Part shown: one piece after another, positions 9,238 through 18,476 of the stretch
Numbering within the stretch: the first letter of the stretch is position 1
Layout: the number at the start of each line of letters is the position of its first letter
Source: Psychrobacter sanguinis
Lineage (GTDB): Bacteria > Pseudomonadota > Gammaproteobacteria > Pseudomonadales > Moraxellaceae
Assembly: GCF_020736705.1 (NCBI RefSeq)
Contig: NZ_CP085990.1
Location: 3,251,064 to 3,315,063 of the forward strand
DNA: 64,000 nt
Reading direction: 5' to 3'
Made by a program: the position numbers and the translations under genes
Notes under the pieces: generated by a model
Told to the model about the DNA's origin: nothing
Seen by the model: only the letters and a program-made list of their open reading frames with translations
The model's database searches: none

Positions 9238-11361
9238 AAGGATTTACCTCTATAATCTTGTAGATGATGTCACTAAAGTCCTGTAAACCAAGCTCTAAAG
9301 CTATTTGCTCAAAGTTTAACCCAACACTTTTAATTGCTGCTTTACTTACTGAGGAATATGAGTGCAGTGCTTGTTCCTCATTCTTCTCATGTCCTATGAC
9401 TGCATTAATTAAGGTCATACTTAGCCCTTGTCGCTCTAAGTTCACTCTGACGAAATGCCTTACCCCATATGGATCATGAAATGGTGTTAGATTTTGTACT
9501 ATCTTAGAAGCTTCACCTCTTGTAATCGGTGACAAATCATTCAACTCAGTATTTGAGAGGTTTAGAAAAGGGATATCTTGAGCCGTCTTAATCAAATAGA
9601 CAGCTGTACTAAATGTTTCAAGGAAAGGCTTATCAATAGCTACAAGGTAGGATCTATAAAGTTTAAATAGCTTTATAAGCGAACCGCAAAGTGGTATTAA
9701 CCTATGGTTCTGTGTCACTTTATTAGACTTATCGGCGACCTGATACCAGCCAACTTCAAGGTCTAGGCTTTTAGCATTAGGTAGTTTATTGTTAGGCCGA
9801 GTCCCTGTTAATATACAGAAGCCATACCATGTATAGATACTGAATCGATTAAAAAGCTGTTTATGGCACTGGCTCTCTATAACCCAACTCTTGAGCCGTT
9901 GAAAAAACAATCTGACACTTTCTGTCTTTAATGCAAAGCCCGAGCCTGTCAGAAAGTCTTCTGAAGAACTGTCGATATAAGAAAGATCAAAAAGGTTATG
10001 TATATTTAGGAGTTGCAATGCTTTTTTATAGTGCCCTATTAGCTCCTGATGGGAATGGCTACTATAAAATATAGCGGGTGCTTGACTTGCATCAATCCGA
10101 CAAAGAATATCAGCTATATGAGAGTTACTACCTTCAACATATCGTCTCAAAAGAAAATGTAGCGCTGACTCAATTCTAGAAATGGTTAAATACACTATCC
10201 CGAGACTTTCTTTTATACTCTTTACATAGGCTTTAATGTCTTTTATTTTAATTTTGCTTTTAGATGCTTCTATGGCTGTTTTTAGCAAACTAACAGGCAG
10301 AGGTATTTTAATTAGGTCCGTGCTATTTAAATTATTGTGACTGTATTCTTCTATCGTAGTTACCCCAAGTTTCGACTGTAGATAACCTTTACGTTTACCT
10401 ATATAGAATAACCCTGATTGTTCAATAAAACCCTCTTCAATCAAGCTTGGCACTGGACACGCTGTGATTAATGAAAGGAATAAGGGTGCCGCCATCAGAC
10501 TTGTATTTTTATCCTCACTCTTCAAGTCATATGCCAACTGGTTAAATACAAGTTTGCAAGATGCAGGTGAAAGCATATTTATATCTGAAAGAAACTCATG
10601 CTCTCGCAAACTCATGTATTGCTGTTTAACGCTAAAATCTACATCATCTATGCCAAAACTTTGTAATTTACGTTTTTGGAATTGAGGATTCAACCAGTAC
10701 GTATTAATTCTAGATGGCATGACATCAACAGCTTCTTCAAGAGTCGAATACTCTGTAGTAGTATCCTGTAAATAGATAGTATCTACTACTGCCCCATCCT
10801 TTCCATTATTTGAGCTGTCTATATTATTTGACAAAGAAGCAGTAGGTGCTTTTGTGACATTATCTGAGAGTTTGGGTGGTCTGATTCTTTTAGTTCGCCC
10901 CTCTCCTTTATCTTTATCAGTGCCACTACTTTTAGATTTCGTCTTTGGCTTTGATGGCTTTTTTTGGCTTTTACGATGTGGGTAATACGCAGCTTCTATG
11001 TATTTTTTAACTTCGTTTATTTGATTGAGCTTTTTATCTCTAAATTTTTTTGTTGCTTCAGTTTCAACTATTCCTCTTAATCTGTCTGCTTCAACTTGAG
11101 TTTTGTTTCTGTTCAACTTATCCAGCATTAAAGAAAAAGTGTCTAAAATAAAAGAAGATGTTACTCCTTCAGCCTTAGTTAGGATTGGCAATTCTTTCCA
11201 AATCCACTGGTAGTTTTGTGTTTGATAAAAGTAGGCTGTTTTAAAGCGCTTAATCAGCCGCTCAGACTCTTTATCTTTTCCATGCGCTTTTAATAACAAG
11301 CTATGATAAAAGGTTTGACCCCTGCCGTCAAATCCGTACACCTAAACTTGGGAGATTTTAA

Positions 11362-12180
11362 TTACGCAGCCTGACGGTAGAAATCAACCCAAACCTGTCT
11401 TGGCGATCTCATACCTAAATCTTGCTGAATCCTCGTTTGGTTGTAATCTAACTCAATATATTTGATGATACTGTTAATAGCCTCAAATCGAGTTCTATAA
11501 TTATGATGATATACCAACTCATTCTTTAAGACGCCCCAGAAGCTCTCTATTGGTGCATTGTCGAAACAATTACCTTTCGCACTCATTGAACCTTTAAAAC
11601 CGTGTTTACTGATGATTGTGCGATAATCATCGCTACAGTACTGACTACCTCTATCTGAATGCACAATAAGACCTTGGCTAGGTTGTTTATCCTTGATCGC
11701 TTTATTTAAGGCCTTACAGACTAAATCAGCCTTCATACGTTTATCGATAGCGTAGCCAACCAATTCTTTGGTATACAAGTCTTTAACACCTGCCAAATAA
11801 AGCCAACCCTCATCTGTCCAAATATAGGTGATATCACTGACCCATGCACAATTAGGACGATTGACGCCAAATTGTTGTTTAAGCAAATTAGGATAGATTC
11901 GCTTGTTATGGCCTGAGTCCGTTGTCACTTTAAAGCGCTTATGACGTCTACATTTGATGTCATGTTCTTCCTTGATACTACGTACCATATACTTGCTGAC
12001 ATCGTGCCCTTGTTCACTTAAGTGTGCGTGTAGACGCTGATAACCATATCGCTCTTTAGTCTCACTGTGAGCAGCTTTAACAAGTAGCTCACAGTGATTA
12101 CGATGTATTTGCTGAGTACTGATATCACGCTTCGTCCAGTCATAGTAGCTTGATGGTTTGATATCAAGGATTTTACACAT
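11362..12180 (-). CDS. IS3 element A OrfB transposase (copy 1)
   Basis: 272-aa catalytic part with the rve/DDE core: Asp in WVSDITYIW, Asp in VHSDRGSQYCSD, and Glu in NAPIESFWGVLKNE. It is expected to be translated mainly as an OrfAB fusion by -1 frameshift; the OrfB frame is open upstream to the slippery site. The internal ATG (MCKILDIK) is only the first Met of the open frame. Confidence 0.9.
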   Translation of the reverse strand: MCKILDIKPSSYYDWTKRDISTQQIHRNHCELLVKAAHSETKERYGYQRLHAHLSEQGHDVSKYMVRSIKEEHDIKCRRHKRFKVTTDSGHNKRIYPNLLKQQFGVNRPNCAWVSDITYIWTDEGWLYLAGVKDLYTKELVGYAIDKRMKADLVCKALNKAIKDKQPSQGLIVHSDRGSQYCSDDYRTIISKHGFKGSMSAKGNCFDNAPIESFWGVLKNELVYHHNYRTRFEAINSIIKYIELDYNQTRIQQDLGMRSPRQVWVDFYRQAA

Positions 12181-12227
12181 GCTGGTAATGCTAAATTCAT
12201 ATTTGTGATGGTCAATAAAGGCGTACC

Positions 12228-12527
12228 TTACTGACCGTTCCTTGCAAAGTACGCCGTGGCCTTTTTTAGTATCTCTCGCTCTTCTTGTGCAATCTTTAAC
12301 TCTCGCTTTAAACGCTTATTCTCTTCAATAACGGCCATTAATTCAGAATCAAACTGTTTAGTACCTTTGAGCTTACCTTGATTAGCTTTCCGTTGCCAAT
12401 TAGCTAGCGTTTGCATTGGTAGCCCTAACTGCCTTGCTGTGGCACTGACATTGCCACCATTATTTTCTATTGCTTTGACCGCTTCTGCTTTAAATTCTTC
12501 ACTATATCTCTTAACTTTCTTAGTCAT
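12228..12527 (-). CDS. IS3 element A OrfA (copy 1)
   Basis: 99-aa DNA-binding N-terminal part of the transposase: KRYSEEFKAEAVKAIE, an HTH with NVSATARQLGLPMQTLANW, and a C-terminal leucine-zipper-like stretch (ENKRLKRELKIAQEEREILKK, positions 69-89). An A_AAA_AAG slippery heptamer near codon 88 allows -1 frameshifting into OrfB. Confidence 0.9.
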   Translation of the reverse strand: MTKKVKRYSEEFKAEAVKAIENNGGNVSATARQLGLPMQTLANWQRKANQGKLKGTKQFDSELMAVIEENKRLKRELKIAQEEREILKKATAYFARNGQ

Positions 12528-12903
12528 GGTAAACTCCTATTTGTCTTCTTTAGTTTACCAAGCTTTTGTCTACGGTTTTTTCAGCATACATCAGTTATTG
12601 CTACCCAGAACGCTTTATGCATGTCATTTTTGGCAGCATCTATAAGTATTGCGATAAGCTGGTGCTTAAACGACTTACCTTTAAACCACTTTCGTGATAT
12701 TTCATATTTGTACGACTTAATGCTTGCTAACTGATCTACCTCTTCGCCTTTAAAAGTCTCTTCAGTAGTTAAACTAAGGTGCAATTTGACTATCAACTCA
12801 TTTAAAGCTGCACATAATTCTGTGTCTAACACTGATGTGGCACACTCCAAAGCAATCTTTAAATCAGATAAATCGATAATTACCATGTCTTCAACTGAAT
12901 CTG

Positions 12904-13425
12904 TCATAGCATACGACCTCGTGAACGATCGAAAGTAGACTGTGATATGCCAACCCGCTCTAGATAATCAGCAATTGTGAACTTGTTTTTTCCTAAAATA
13001 CTGTTCCACTCATCTTGCTTTAACTGCCTTTTTAGTACCTTATATATCTCAACATGACATAGGTTTGATCTCTTTCTAGAAATTGCCTGTAAAACGCTCA
13101 ATGTTTCAATCACTAAGTTAACTTTTAGATTTTTAATCTTACTCCAACTAATAATCTCTAACTTACTACCCAGAAGCTTTTGAGAAAGGGATTCTTTTTT
13201 TAATAGCACTAGTAGACCAAAGTTATTAGCTAACCAGTAGGATCCTTTAACTTTCTGGTGAAGAGCAATGGGTTGTTGTATTAGATATTGCAATAGGTGG
13301 CAATGCTTGTCGCGGGTAATCTCATTGACCAAATGATATTGATATAGTTTATATAGCTCATTTATAGATTCATCTATCAAAATATTTTGCTTCGCCAGCC
13401 AGGACAATCTAACCATTTTTGTCAC
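12904..13425 (-). CDS. Small first gene of the recombinase operon (173 aa, unknown)
   Basis: I do not recognise this protein. It opens the 173/807/1087-aa operon, and its stop overlaps the next ATG (ATGA at 12904-12907). The start is GTG at 13425 with an AAAGGA-type ribosome site about 8 nt upstream; an ATG four codons in (13416) is an alternative. The sequence is basic and mainly helical in appearance. The C-terminal FTIADYLERVGISQSTFDRSRG looks like a helix-turn-helix. By position it could be a small accessory DNA-binding factor, as TnpC is to the two recombinases of Tn554; that is analogy, not homology. Confidence 0.7.
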   Translation of the reverse strand: MTKMVRLSWLAKQNILIDESINELYKLYQYHLVNEITRDKHCHLLQYLIQQPIALHQKVKGSYWLANNFGLLVLLKKESLSQKLLGSKLEIISWSKIKNLKVNLVIETLSVLQAISRKRSNLCHVEIYKVLKRQLKQDEWNSILGKNKFTIADYLERVGISQSTFDRSRGRML

Positions 13426-13776
13426 TTTAAAATCCTTTTACTAAACCTTACTGACCTAAAAAACAAACCAACAATATCAATATTACTTAACAGCTCAATA
13501 AAAAACACTACCTAGAAAAGCTTTGTACTACATGTTGTATATATATGAAGCCTTTTAATTATGTGTATTATAGTGAGCATAGCTCTTATTCATAAGCACT
13601 GTAGATTAAGTATTACTTAAATATTAAAATATATTATTTTTTGTATGTTTAGTAAGTTAAGAAACAACAGTCCATTTTTACACTACATGAAGTACTGAAC
13701 ATAAAATCTTATTAAAGTAAGAATAAGATTTTGGCATTTCTACTTTTTATTACGTGATACAAGTTATTTAGAGGTT

Positions 13777-13829
13777 TTAATCGAAAAAAGGCATCAATGC
13801 TTCAAACATTGATGCCTTTTTTCGATTAA
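13777..13829. repeat. 23-bp perfect inverted repeat (bidirectional terminator-like)
   Basis: Arms 13777-13799 and 13807-13829 are perfectly complementary around a 7-nt loop. The arms contain an A-run, then GGCATCAATG, so either RNA strand would form a GC-containing stem followed by a T-run. This fits a bidirectional Rho-independent terminator. Its length and perfection also fit a protein-binding palindrome. No gene ends nearby, which makes the terminator reading less comfortable. Confidence 0.6.
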
Positions 13830-14137
13830 TAATAGACTAATTTTTTATTTATATATCAGTAGCATAAATATAGGTGCTGTTTATTGAACTCATAAGGAAT
13901 ATAGAACTTTGTTAATGATATCTTTGCCATTTAATGTTCCTTGCTAAGCTAAATATATGTGAACCTTTTAAAGGGGTATGTTTTTGTAGACCTATCTATT
14001 TATTTATTATTTCAGTCAAAGAGTACGAAAGATTATTTGGCAGGCCTGTTAATATAGTAAGTTTATTGTGATCGGTATAAAACTAAGGCAAGATAATTAC
14101 AAATACAGTTAAAAGGTCTCAATAATATATTTGGAGC

Positions 14138-14172
14138 AAAAAAGCATCAATGCTTAGCACTGATGCTTTTTT
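14138..14172. repeat. Second, related hairpin (terminator-like)
   Basis: AAAAAAGCATCA (14138-14149) pairs with TGATGCTTTTTT (14161-14172). The loop can add TGC/GCA pairs after one mismatch. The shared core with the 13777-13829 hairpin (GCATCAATGCTT) suggests that the two are related copies or serve the same protein or the same termination function. Confidence 0.55.
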
Positions 14173-14401
14173 TTATTAGGATAACTTTAACAGTGAACAG
14201 AACAATCTCACCACTGCGTTTTATAGATGCAAAATTTAAAACCGCAGTTGTTATTCTGCTGACTATTCGTGGGCTTAACTAATACCTTGGCTATCTGCTA
14301 TTTACACTCTGCTGTCTCTAGCTGATAGTAATGGCGAATTATTTTAATGTCAAAGATCAGGTAGGCTAAATAAGGTACTCCCCAATGTCTAGACCAAATT
14401 A

Positions 14402-15301
14402 TCATAAAATTAAGATAGAGTTGGGTTGATAAAACGATTTATTATCCGAACTATTGTTAGCCAGATAAACCTGTGCAGGAGTATGGTAATCGAGCGACTG
14501 ATGTAAACGCTCATGATTGTAAAACTCGAAATACTCTTTCAAACCTGCTCTTGCCTGACTGACTGTCTCAAACTGTCGCAAATACACGCATTCATACTTC
14601 ACTGACCGCCAAAGCCTTTCCACAAAGATATTATCCAGTGCCCTACCGCGACCATCCATACTGATAGCAATACCCTGCTCAATGAGCGGTCTGGTAAATC
14701 TTGGGCTGGTAAACTGAGAGCCTTGATCTGTATTAAAAATCTCACAGCGTAACCCATTGTGCAATAAGCTGCTCACCGTATCCACGCAGAAATCCGCCTC
14801 AAGCGTGGTAGATAGCGACCAGTCTAGAACATAACGACTGTACCAATCTATCACCGCCATCAAATATACGAAGCCCTTGGCTAGGCGAATATAGGTGATA
14901 TCAGTACTCCACACTTGATTACAACGGCTAATCGGTACATGCCTAAGCAAGTACGGGTAAACTTGATGCTCAGAGTTAGGCTTACTCGTGTTAGGATGCT
15001 GATAAATAGCGTCTAGCCCCATTTGCCGTAGTAAGCGCCTAACTCGCTTTTCTCCCACTTGATAGCCTAGTTGCCTCAAATACGCTGTCATGCGTTTAAC
15101 CCCATAAAATGGGGTCTTGGTGTACTGCTGGTCAAGCAGGTTCATCAGGGTAATATCAAGCTCGCTGATGGGCTTTGGCTGATAGTACAGACTTGAGCGG
15201 TTGATACTGAGTAATTCACATTGCTTACGAACACTAAAATCCTTGTTGTCAGGTTCTAGCAGTTGTTTACGAGTGCTCAGGGTAGCTGTAAGGACTTTTT
15301 T
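14402..15301 (-). CDS. IS3 element B OrfB transposase (copy 1, frame entered by -1 shift)
   Basis: Catalytic half of the transposase. The first in-frame Met is at 15145 (247 aa from there), but the frame is open up to the slippery site near 15301 and encodes about 50 further residues, as expected for an OrfAB fusion. DDE core: Asp in VWSTDITYIR, Asp in FNTDQGSQFTS, Glu in NIFVERLWRSVKYE. Ends with the usual FYNHERLHQSLDYHTPAQVY. Confidence 0.88.
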   Translation of the reverse strand, partial: KKVLTATLSTRKQLLEPDNKDFSVRKQCELLSINRSSLYYQPKPISELDITLMNLLDQQYTKTPFYGVKRMTAYLRQLGYQVGEKRVRRLLRQMGLDAIYQHPNTSKPNSEHQVYPYLLRHVPISRCNQVWSTDITYIRLAKGFVYLMAVIDWYSRYVLDWSLSTTLEADFCVDTVSSLLHNGLRCEIFNTDQGSQFTSPRFTRPLIEQGIAISMDGRGRALDNIFVERLWRSVKYECVYLRQFETVSQARAGLKEYFEFYNHERLHQSLDYHTPAQVYLANNSSDNKSFYQPNSILIL

Positions 15302-15567
15302 TTAAGCCAGTCTCTTTCGCTTATAACTTGCCCTAGCTGCCTATGTAGTTCATCGATAATAGCTTGCTGGGCTTGTTCGTTGGCTTGCTGTTTGGTATTG
15401 AATGCAGTAGGGATAACTGCCAAAGCCTGCTTTTTCCAGTTGCTGATTTGGGTTGCATGAACCCCATATTCTGTGGTTAACTCGTTGAGGGTCTTGTGTT
15501 CTTTGATGGCTTCAACGGCGACTTTGCTTTTAAATTCAGCATTGTGACGCTTACGTACTTTTGTCAT
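15277..15567 (-). CDS. IS3 element B OrfA (copy 1)
   Basis: 96-aa HTH protein (RKRHNAEFKSKVAVEAIKEH, then LTTEYGVHATQISNWKKQAL). Near its 3' end an A8G run (15295-15303, minus strand) contains the slippery heptamer A_AAA_AAG, from which a -1 shift enters the OrfB frame. Confidence 0.9.
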   Translation of the reverse strand: MTKVRKRHNAEFKSKVAVEAIKEHKTLNELTTEYGVHATQISNWKKQALAVIPTAFNTKQQANEQAQQAIIDELHRQLGQVISERDWLKKKSLQLP

Positions 15568-15643
15568 TAGATAGACCTCTTTTTCTAAAGGTTATTCTAT
15601 CTTATTTGCTACAATTTTTTGGTCTAGTTTTCCGGGAGTATTA

Positions 15644-15989
15644 TAAAACATGCGCTAATACTTCTGACTGTAATATAATGTTGAACAAGCTCTTTGAGCC
15701 TTGAGGAGGCTACCTCTTTTTGAAATACACTCTATAAGATATCTAATTTTAGATGTTATTCGGTATATACCTTCTTGAGAAGAGCATTCTTAACCTCTAT
15801 TTCTTTGAGAAAAAAGATTAGTGAGGCATCCATACCGCCGTACTTTCTTCTCTATTAATAGAAAGTAGAAATCTCATGCTGATATTTTAGTAGTTGGATA
15901 TTCCTAATCAAATAGTGGTCTATTATCCAACTACAGGTAGCACTTGAATGGTTGCTCTAGGATATTCCTTAAAGAAACTACTTAATGTT
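15644..15989. other. Non-coding stretch, nothing convincing seen
   Basis: About 350 bp between IS3-B copy 1 and the Sel1 remnant. No plausible open frame. An 8-bp inverted repeat (GTTGGATA ... TATCCAAC) lies around 15893-15931, with a long loop; its significance is doubtful. Confidence 0.4.
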
Positions 15990-16164
15990 TTAGAGTGTTA
16001 TTAGATCGAGGTTATGTCTCGCGTCTGCATGCCCTTGACCAGCGGCTTCTATATACCATTTAGCAGCCTTTTCAAGATCTGTAATACCTGCAACACCTGT
16101 ATGATACATTACCCCCATATTAAATTGAGCATCAACATAACCCTGATTGGCAGACTTCAAATAC
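15990..16164 (-). pseudogene. 3' remnant of a Sel1-repeat protein
   Basis: 57 codons ending in a TAA at 15990. The text SANQGYVDAQFNMGVMYHTG followed by DLEKAAKWYIEAAGQGHADA is one and a half Sel1-like repeats (tetratricopeptide-related solenoid). The upstream part of the gene should continue past 16164 but IS3-A copy 2 starts there, and a different gene is found on its other side, so the 5' part has been lost. Open-frame extension into the IS is spurious. Confidence 0.75.
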
Positions 16165-16230
16165 TGATGTATGCTGAAAAAACCGTAGACAAAAGCTTGG
16201 TAAACTAAAGAAGACAAATAGGAGTTTACC

Positions 16231-16530
16231 ATGACTAAGAAAGTTAAGAGATATAGTGAAGAATTTAAAGCAGAAGCGGTCAAAGCAATAGAAAATAATG
16301 GTGGCAATGTCAGTGCCACAGCAAGGCAGTTAGGGCTACCAATGCAAACGCTAGCTAATTGGCAACGGAAAGCTAATCAAGGTAAGCTCAAAGGTACTAA
16401 ACAGTTTGATTCTGAATTAATGGCCGTTATTGAAGAGAATAAGCGTTTAAAGCGAGAGTTAAAGATTGCACAAGAAGAGCGAGAGATACTAAAAAAGGCC
16501 ACGGCGTACTTTGCAAGGAACGGTCAGTAA
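16231..16530 (+). CDS. IS3 element A OrfA (copy 2)
   Basis: 99 aa, identical to OrfA of copy 1. The slippery heptamer A_AAA_AAG is at 16491-16497; a -1 shift there enters the OrfB frame, which is open from that point. Confidence 0.9.
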   Translation: MTKKVKRYSEEFKAEAVKAIENNGGNVSATARQLGLPMQTLANWQRKANQGKLKGTKQFDSELMAVIEENKRLKRELKIAQEEREILKKATAYFARNGQ

Positions 16531-16577
16531 GGTACGCCTTTATTGACCATCACAAATATGAATTTAGCATTACCAGC

Positions 16578-17396
16578 ATGTGTAAAATCCTTGATATCAA
16601 ACCATCAAGCTACTATGACTGGACGAAGCGTGATATCAGTACTCAGCAAATACATCGTAATCACTGTGAGCTACTTGTTAAAGCTGCTCACAGTGAGACT
16701 AAAGAGCGATATGGTTATCAGCGTCTACACGCACACTTAAGTGAACAAGGGCACGATGTCAGCAAGTATATGGTACGTAGTATCAAGGAAGAACATGACA
16801 TCAAATGTAGACGTCATAAGCGCTTTAAAGTGACAACGGACTCAGGCCATAACAAGCGAATCTATCCTAATTTGCTTAAACAACAATTTGGCGTCAATCG
16901 TCCTAATTGTGCATGGGTCAGTGATATCACCTATATTTGGACAGATGAGGGTTGGCTTTATTTGGCAGGTGTTAAAGACTTGTATACCAAAGAATTGGTT
17001 GGCTACGCTATCGATAAACGTATGAAGGCTGATTTAGTCTGTAAGGCCTTAAATAAAGCGATCAAGGATAAACAACCTAGCCAAGGTCTTATTGTGCATT
17101 CAGATAGAGGTAGTCAGTACTGTAGCGATGATTATCGCACAATCATCAGTAAACACGGTTTTAAAGGTTCAATGAGTGCGAAAGGTAATTGTTTCGACAA
17201 TGCACCAATAGAGAGCTTCTGGGGCGTCTTAAAGAATGAGTTGGTATATCATCATAATTATAGAACTCGATTTGAGGCTATTAACAGTATCATCAAATAT
17301 ATTGAGTTAGATTACAACCAAACGAGGATTCAGCAAGATTTAGGTATGAGATCGCCAAGACAGGTTTGGGTTGATTTCTACCGTCAGGCTGCGTAA
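16578..17396 (+). CDS. IS3 element A OrfB transposase (copy 2)
   Basis: 272 aa from the first internal Met, identical to OrfB of copy 1, with an intact DDE core (SDITYIW, HSDRGSQY, IESFWGVLKNE). Probably active as a source of both copies. The weak open frame at 16543-16740 in another phase is a shadow. Confidence 0.9.
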   Translation: MCKILDIKPSSYYDWTKRDISTQQIHRNHCELLVKAAHSETKERYGYQRLHAHLSEQGHDVSKYMVRSIKEEHDIKCRRHKRFKVTTDSGHNKRIYPNLLKQQFGVNRPNCAWVSDITYIWTDEGWLYLAGVKDLYTKELVGYAIDKRMKADLVCKALNKAIKDKQPSQGLIVHSDRGSQYCSDDYRTIISKHGFKGSMSAKGNCFDNAPIESFWGVLKNELVYHHNYRTRFEAINSIIKYIELDYNQTRIQQDLGMRSPRQVWVDFYRQAA

Positions 17397-17442
17397 TTAA
17401 AATCTCCCAAGTTTAGGTGTACGGATTTGACGGCAGGGGTCA

Positions 17443-18476
17443 GTTTCAGCTATCACGGATTAGATATAGATTTCATTCAGCCTATAACTTCAGAAAGTAT
17501 TTATATTATTACTAAAAATGAAATTTTAGAAACTATTATACCTGCCTCCTCTCCTGTTCCTAATCCTTCAGCTTTTGAAACCACTCTAGTTGTTGCAAAT
17601 AGTAAGCAGTCCAGTATCGAATTGCCAATTTGTGTAGGTAACAAAAACAAGCTGCTAGGTATCATCACAATTGACTCAGATAATGAATATTTCAATATAG
17701 GTGATGAAGTTCATGTTACGGCCTCCATCAACCAAGAAAAACTTTTAAGTATCACAGCTTCAGTTGCAGGTAAAACCGTTGCATCAAGCATCCTAAATCC
17801 ATTATCAAATGAAGAGCTTACTGAAACTGAGTCTAGATTATTGAAAGCCAAACAAGCCTTTAATCAAGACTTATTAGACTATAAGGGACGACCAAGAATA
17901 CATGTAGTAAAAGCATATGCGGATGCCGCTTTAGATGCCGGTGCGTATGAACTTGCTGCAGAGCTATACCAAGGCATTGAAAGAATGGATAGTACCTATG
18001 ATTATTCAACGACTATATGCTATGCATATGCTAGAGCTGGACGGCCTAATTTAGCTAATGAGTGGGCTAATTTAGCTTATAAACGCAAGCCTAATGCTGT
18101 TAATGCATATAACTTATCCTGTAGATATTCTGGTCCTGAGCAAGAGAAATATCTTAGATTAGCGCTTGAACATGATCCTTCATACGATAGTGCTTTGATT
18201 GTATTGGGTCGCATTCTGCATAGCAGAGGAGATAAAGAAGGTCGTGAATTACTTGAGAAAGCTAAAAATAATATAATGTCTGGCTATGACTTTGGATATA
18301 TTGACTATGATGAAGCTGAAGACCTTCTAAAAATAAGTCGTATACTGAATGATGATGATACAAAACGTAAAGCTGAAAAGTTGATTGAAGAAATTAAAAG
18401 TAAGGAAAAATCATCTGTATACTCTGATAATAATCTTGTACAAACAAAAAATAATAATAACTTACTTAATAAATAG
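17443..18476 (+). pseudogene. Hsp70-like protein with C-terminal TPR region, 5' end lost
   Basis: The open frame starts inside the IS end, so the first residues (MTAGV) are not native. The remaining ~344 residues begin at the ATPase-to-substrate-domain junction. There is a beta-rich segment resembling an Hsp70 substrate-binding domain (LLGIITIDSDNEYFNIGDEV, then VTASINQEKLLSITASVAGK, about residues 70-125). It is followed by helical TPR-like repeats (about 150-280: AYADAALDAGAYELAAELY, YAYARAGRPNLANEWANLAY) and a Lys/Asn-rich tail. The N-terminal nucleotide-binding domain is absent. It precedes the UvrD-like gene by 8 nt with GAGG between them, so it was the first surviving gene of an operon. 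The Hsp70 assignment is moderate; TPR is good. Confidence 0.6.

Larger units (their letters stand above)
11316..12593 (-). mobile_element. IS3-family element A, copy 1 (1278 bp)
   Basis: Complete element in minus orientation, ends TGACCCCTGCCGTC... and ...CAGCATACATCA, flanked by a perfect 3-bp duplication GTT (11313-11315 and 12594-12596). It has the same length as, and appears identical to, copy 2 at 16165-17442 in the opposite orientation. Encodes OrfA and OrfB joined by a -1 frameshift signal. Confidence 0.93.
9203..12907 (-). pseudogene. Large tyrosine-recombinase-like gene (807 aa when intact), split by IS3
   Basis: The 5' part (12907-12594) and 3' part (11312-9203) are separated by an IS3-family element with a 3-bp GTT target duplication. 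Removing the IS and one GTT joins ...FWVAI to TFYHSLLLK in frame, giving 807 aa. Residues about 220-270 are a Lys/Ser/Pro-rich basic linker (KKPSKPKTKSKSS). The catalytic-type motifs near the C-terminus are TGTRPNNKL (Arg, about 610), SNKVTQNHRLIPL, YGVRHF (about 720; Tyr replaces the first His of H-x-x-R), IGHEKNEEQ and a Tyr in ALHSYSS (about 756). Its ATG overlaps the 173-aa gene stop (ATGA). As sequenced the gene is inactivated. Confidence 0.75.
13426..14370. other. Intergenic region with two palindromes, no gene seen
   Basis: About 950 bp of very AT-rich DNA between the recombinase operon and the next IS. No open frame looks coding. The only clear structures are the two hairpins listed separately (13777-13829 and 14138-14172), which share the core GCATCAATGCTT. 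The operon promoter for the recombinase genes should lie near 13430-13600 but I cannot assign one. Confidence 0.5.
14371..15643 (-). mobile_element. IS3-family element B, copy 1 (about 1273 bp)
   Basis: Ends TACTCCCCAATGTCTAGACC... and ...GGTCTAGTTTTCCGGGAGTA are imperfect terminal inverted repeats. Copy 2 at 23599-24871 has the same length, the same orientation and identical encoded proteins. The exact outer boundary is uncertain by a few bases; with the boundaries given, a 4-bp TAAA flanks both sides. Confidence 0.88.
16165..17442 (+). mobile_element. IS3-family element A, copy 2 (1278 bp)
   Basis: Same ends (TGATGTATGCTG... ...GGCAGGGGTCA) and same length as copy 1, inverted orientation. 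Unlike copy 1, the 3-bp flanks do not match (TAC left, GTT right), and it joins two unrelated gene fragments in opposite orientations. This points to an IS-mediated deletion or rearrangement after insertion. Confidence 0.92.

Noticed and set aside
13426..14370. Small RNA gene between the recombinase operon and IS3-B
   Set aside because: Only hairpins are visible; there is no promoter plus terminator arrangement that defines a transcript.
15990..16319. A 109-aa gene on the minus strand
   Set aside because: Everything above 16164 is antisense of IS3-A OrfA; only the Sel1-like 3' part is host sequence.
17427..17442. TTG start of the Hsp70-like frame
   Set aside because: These bases are the IS3-A right end; the native start and ATPase domain are missing.
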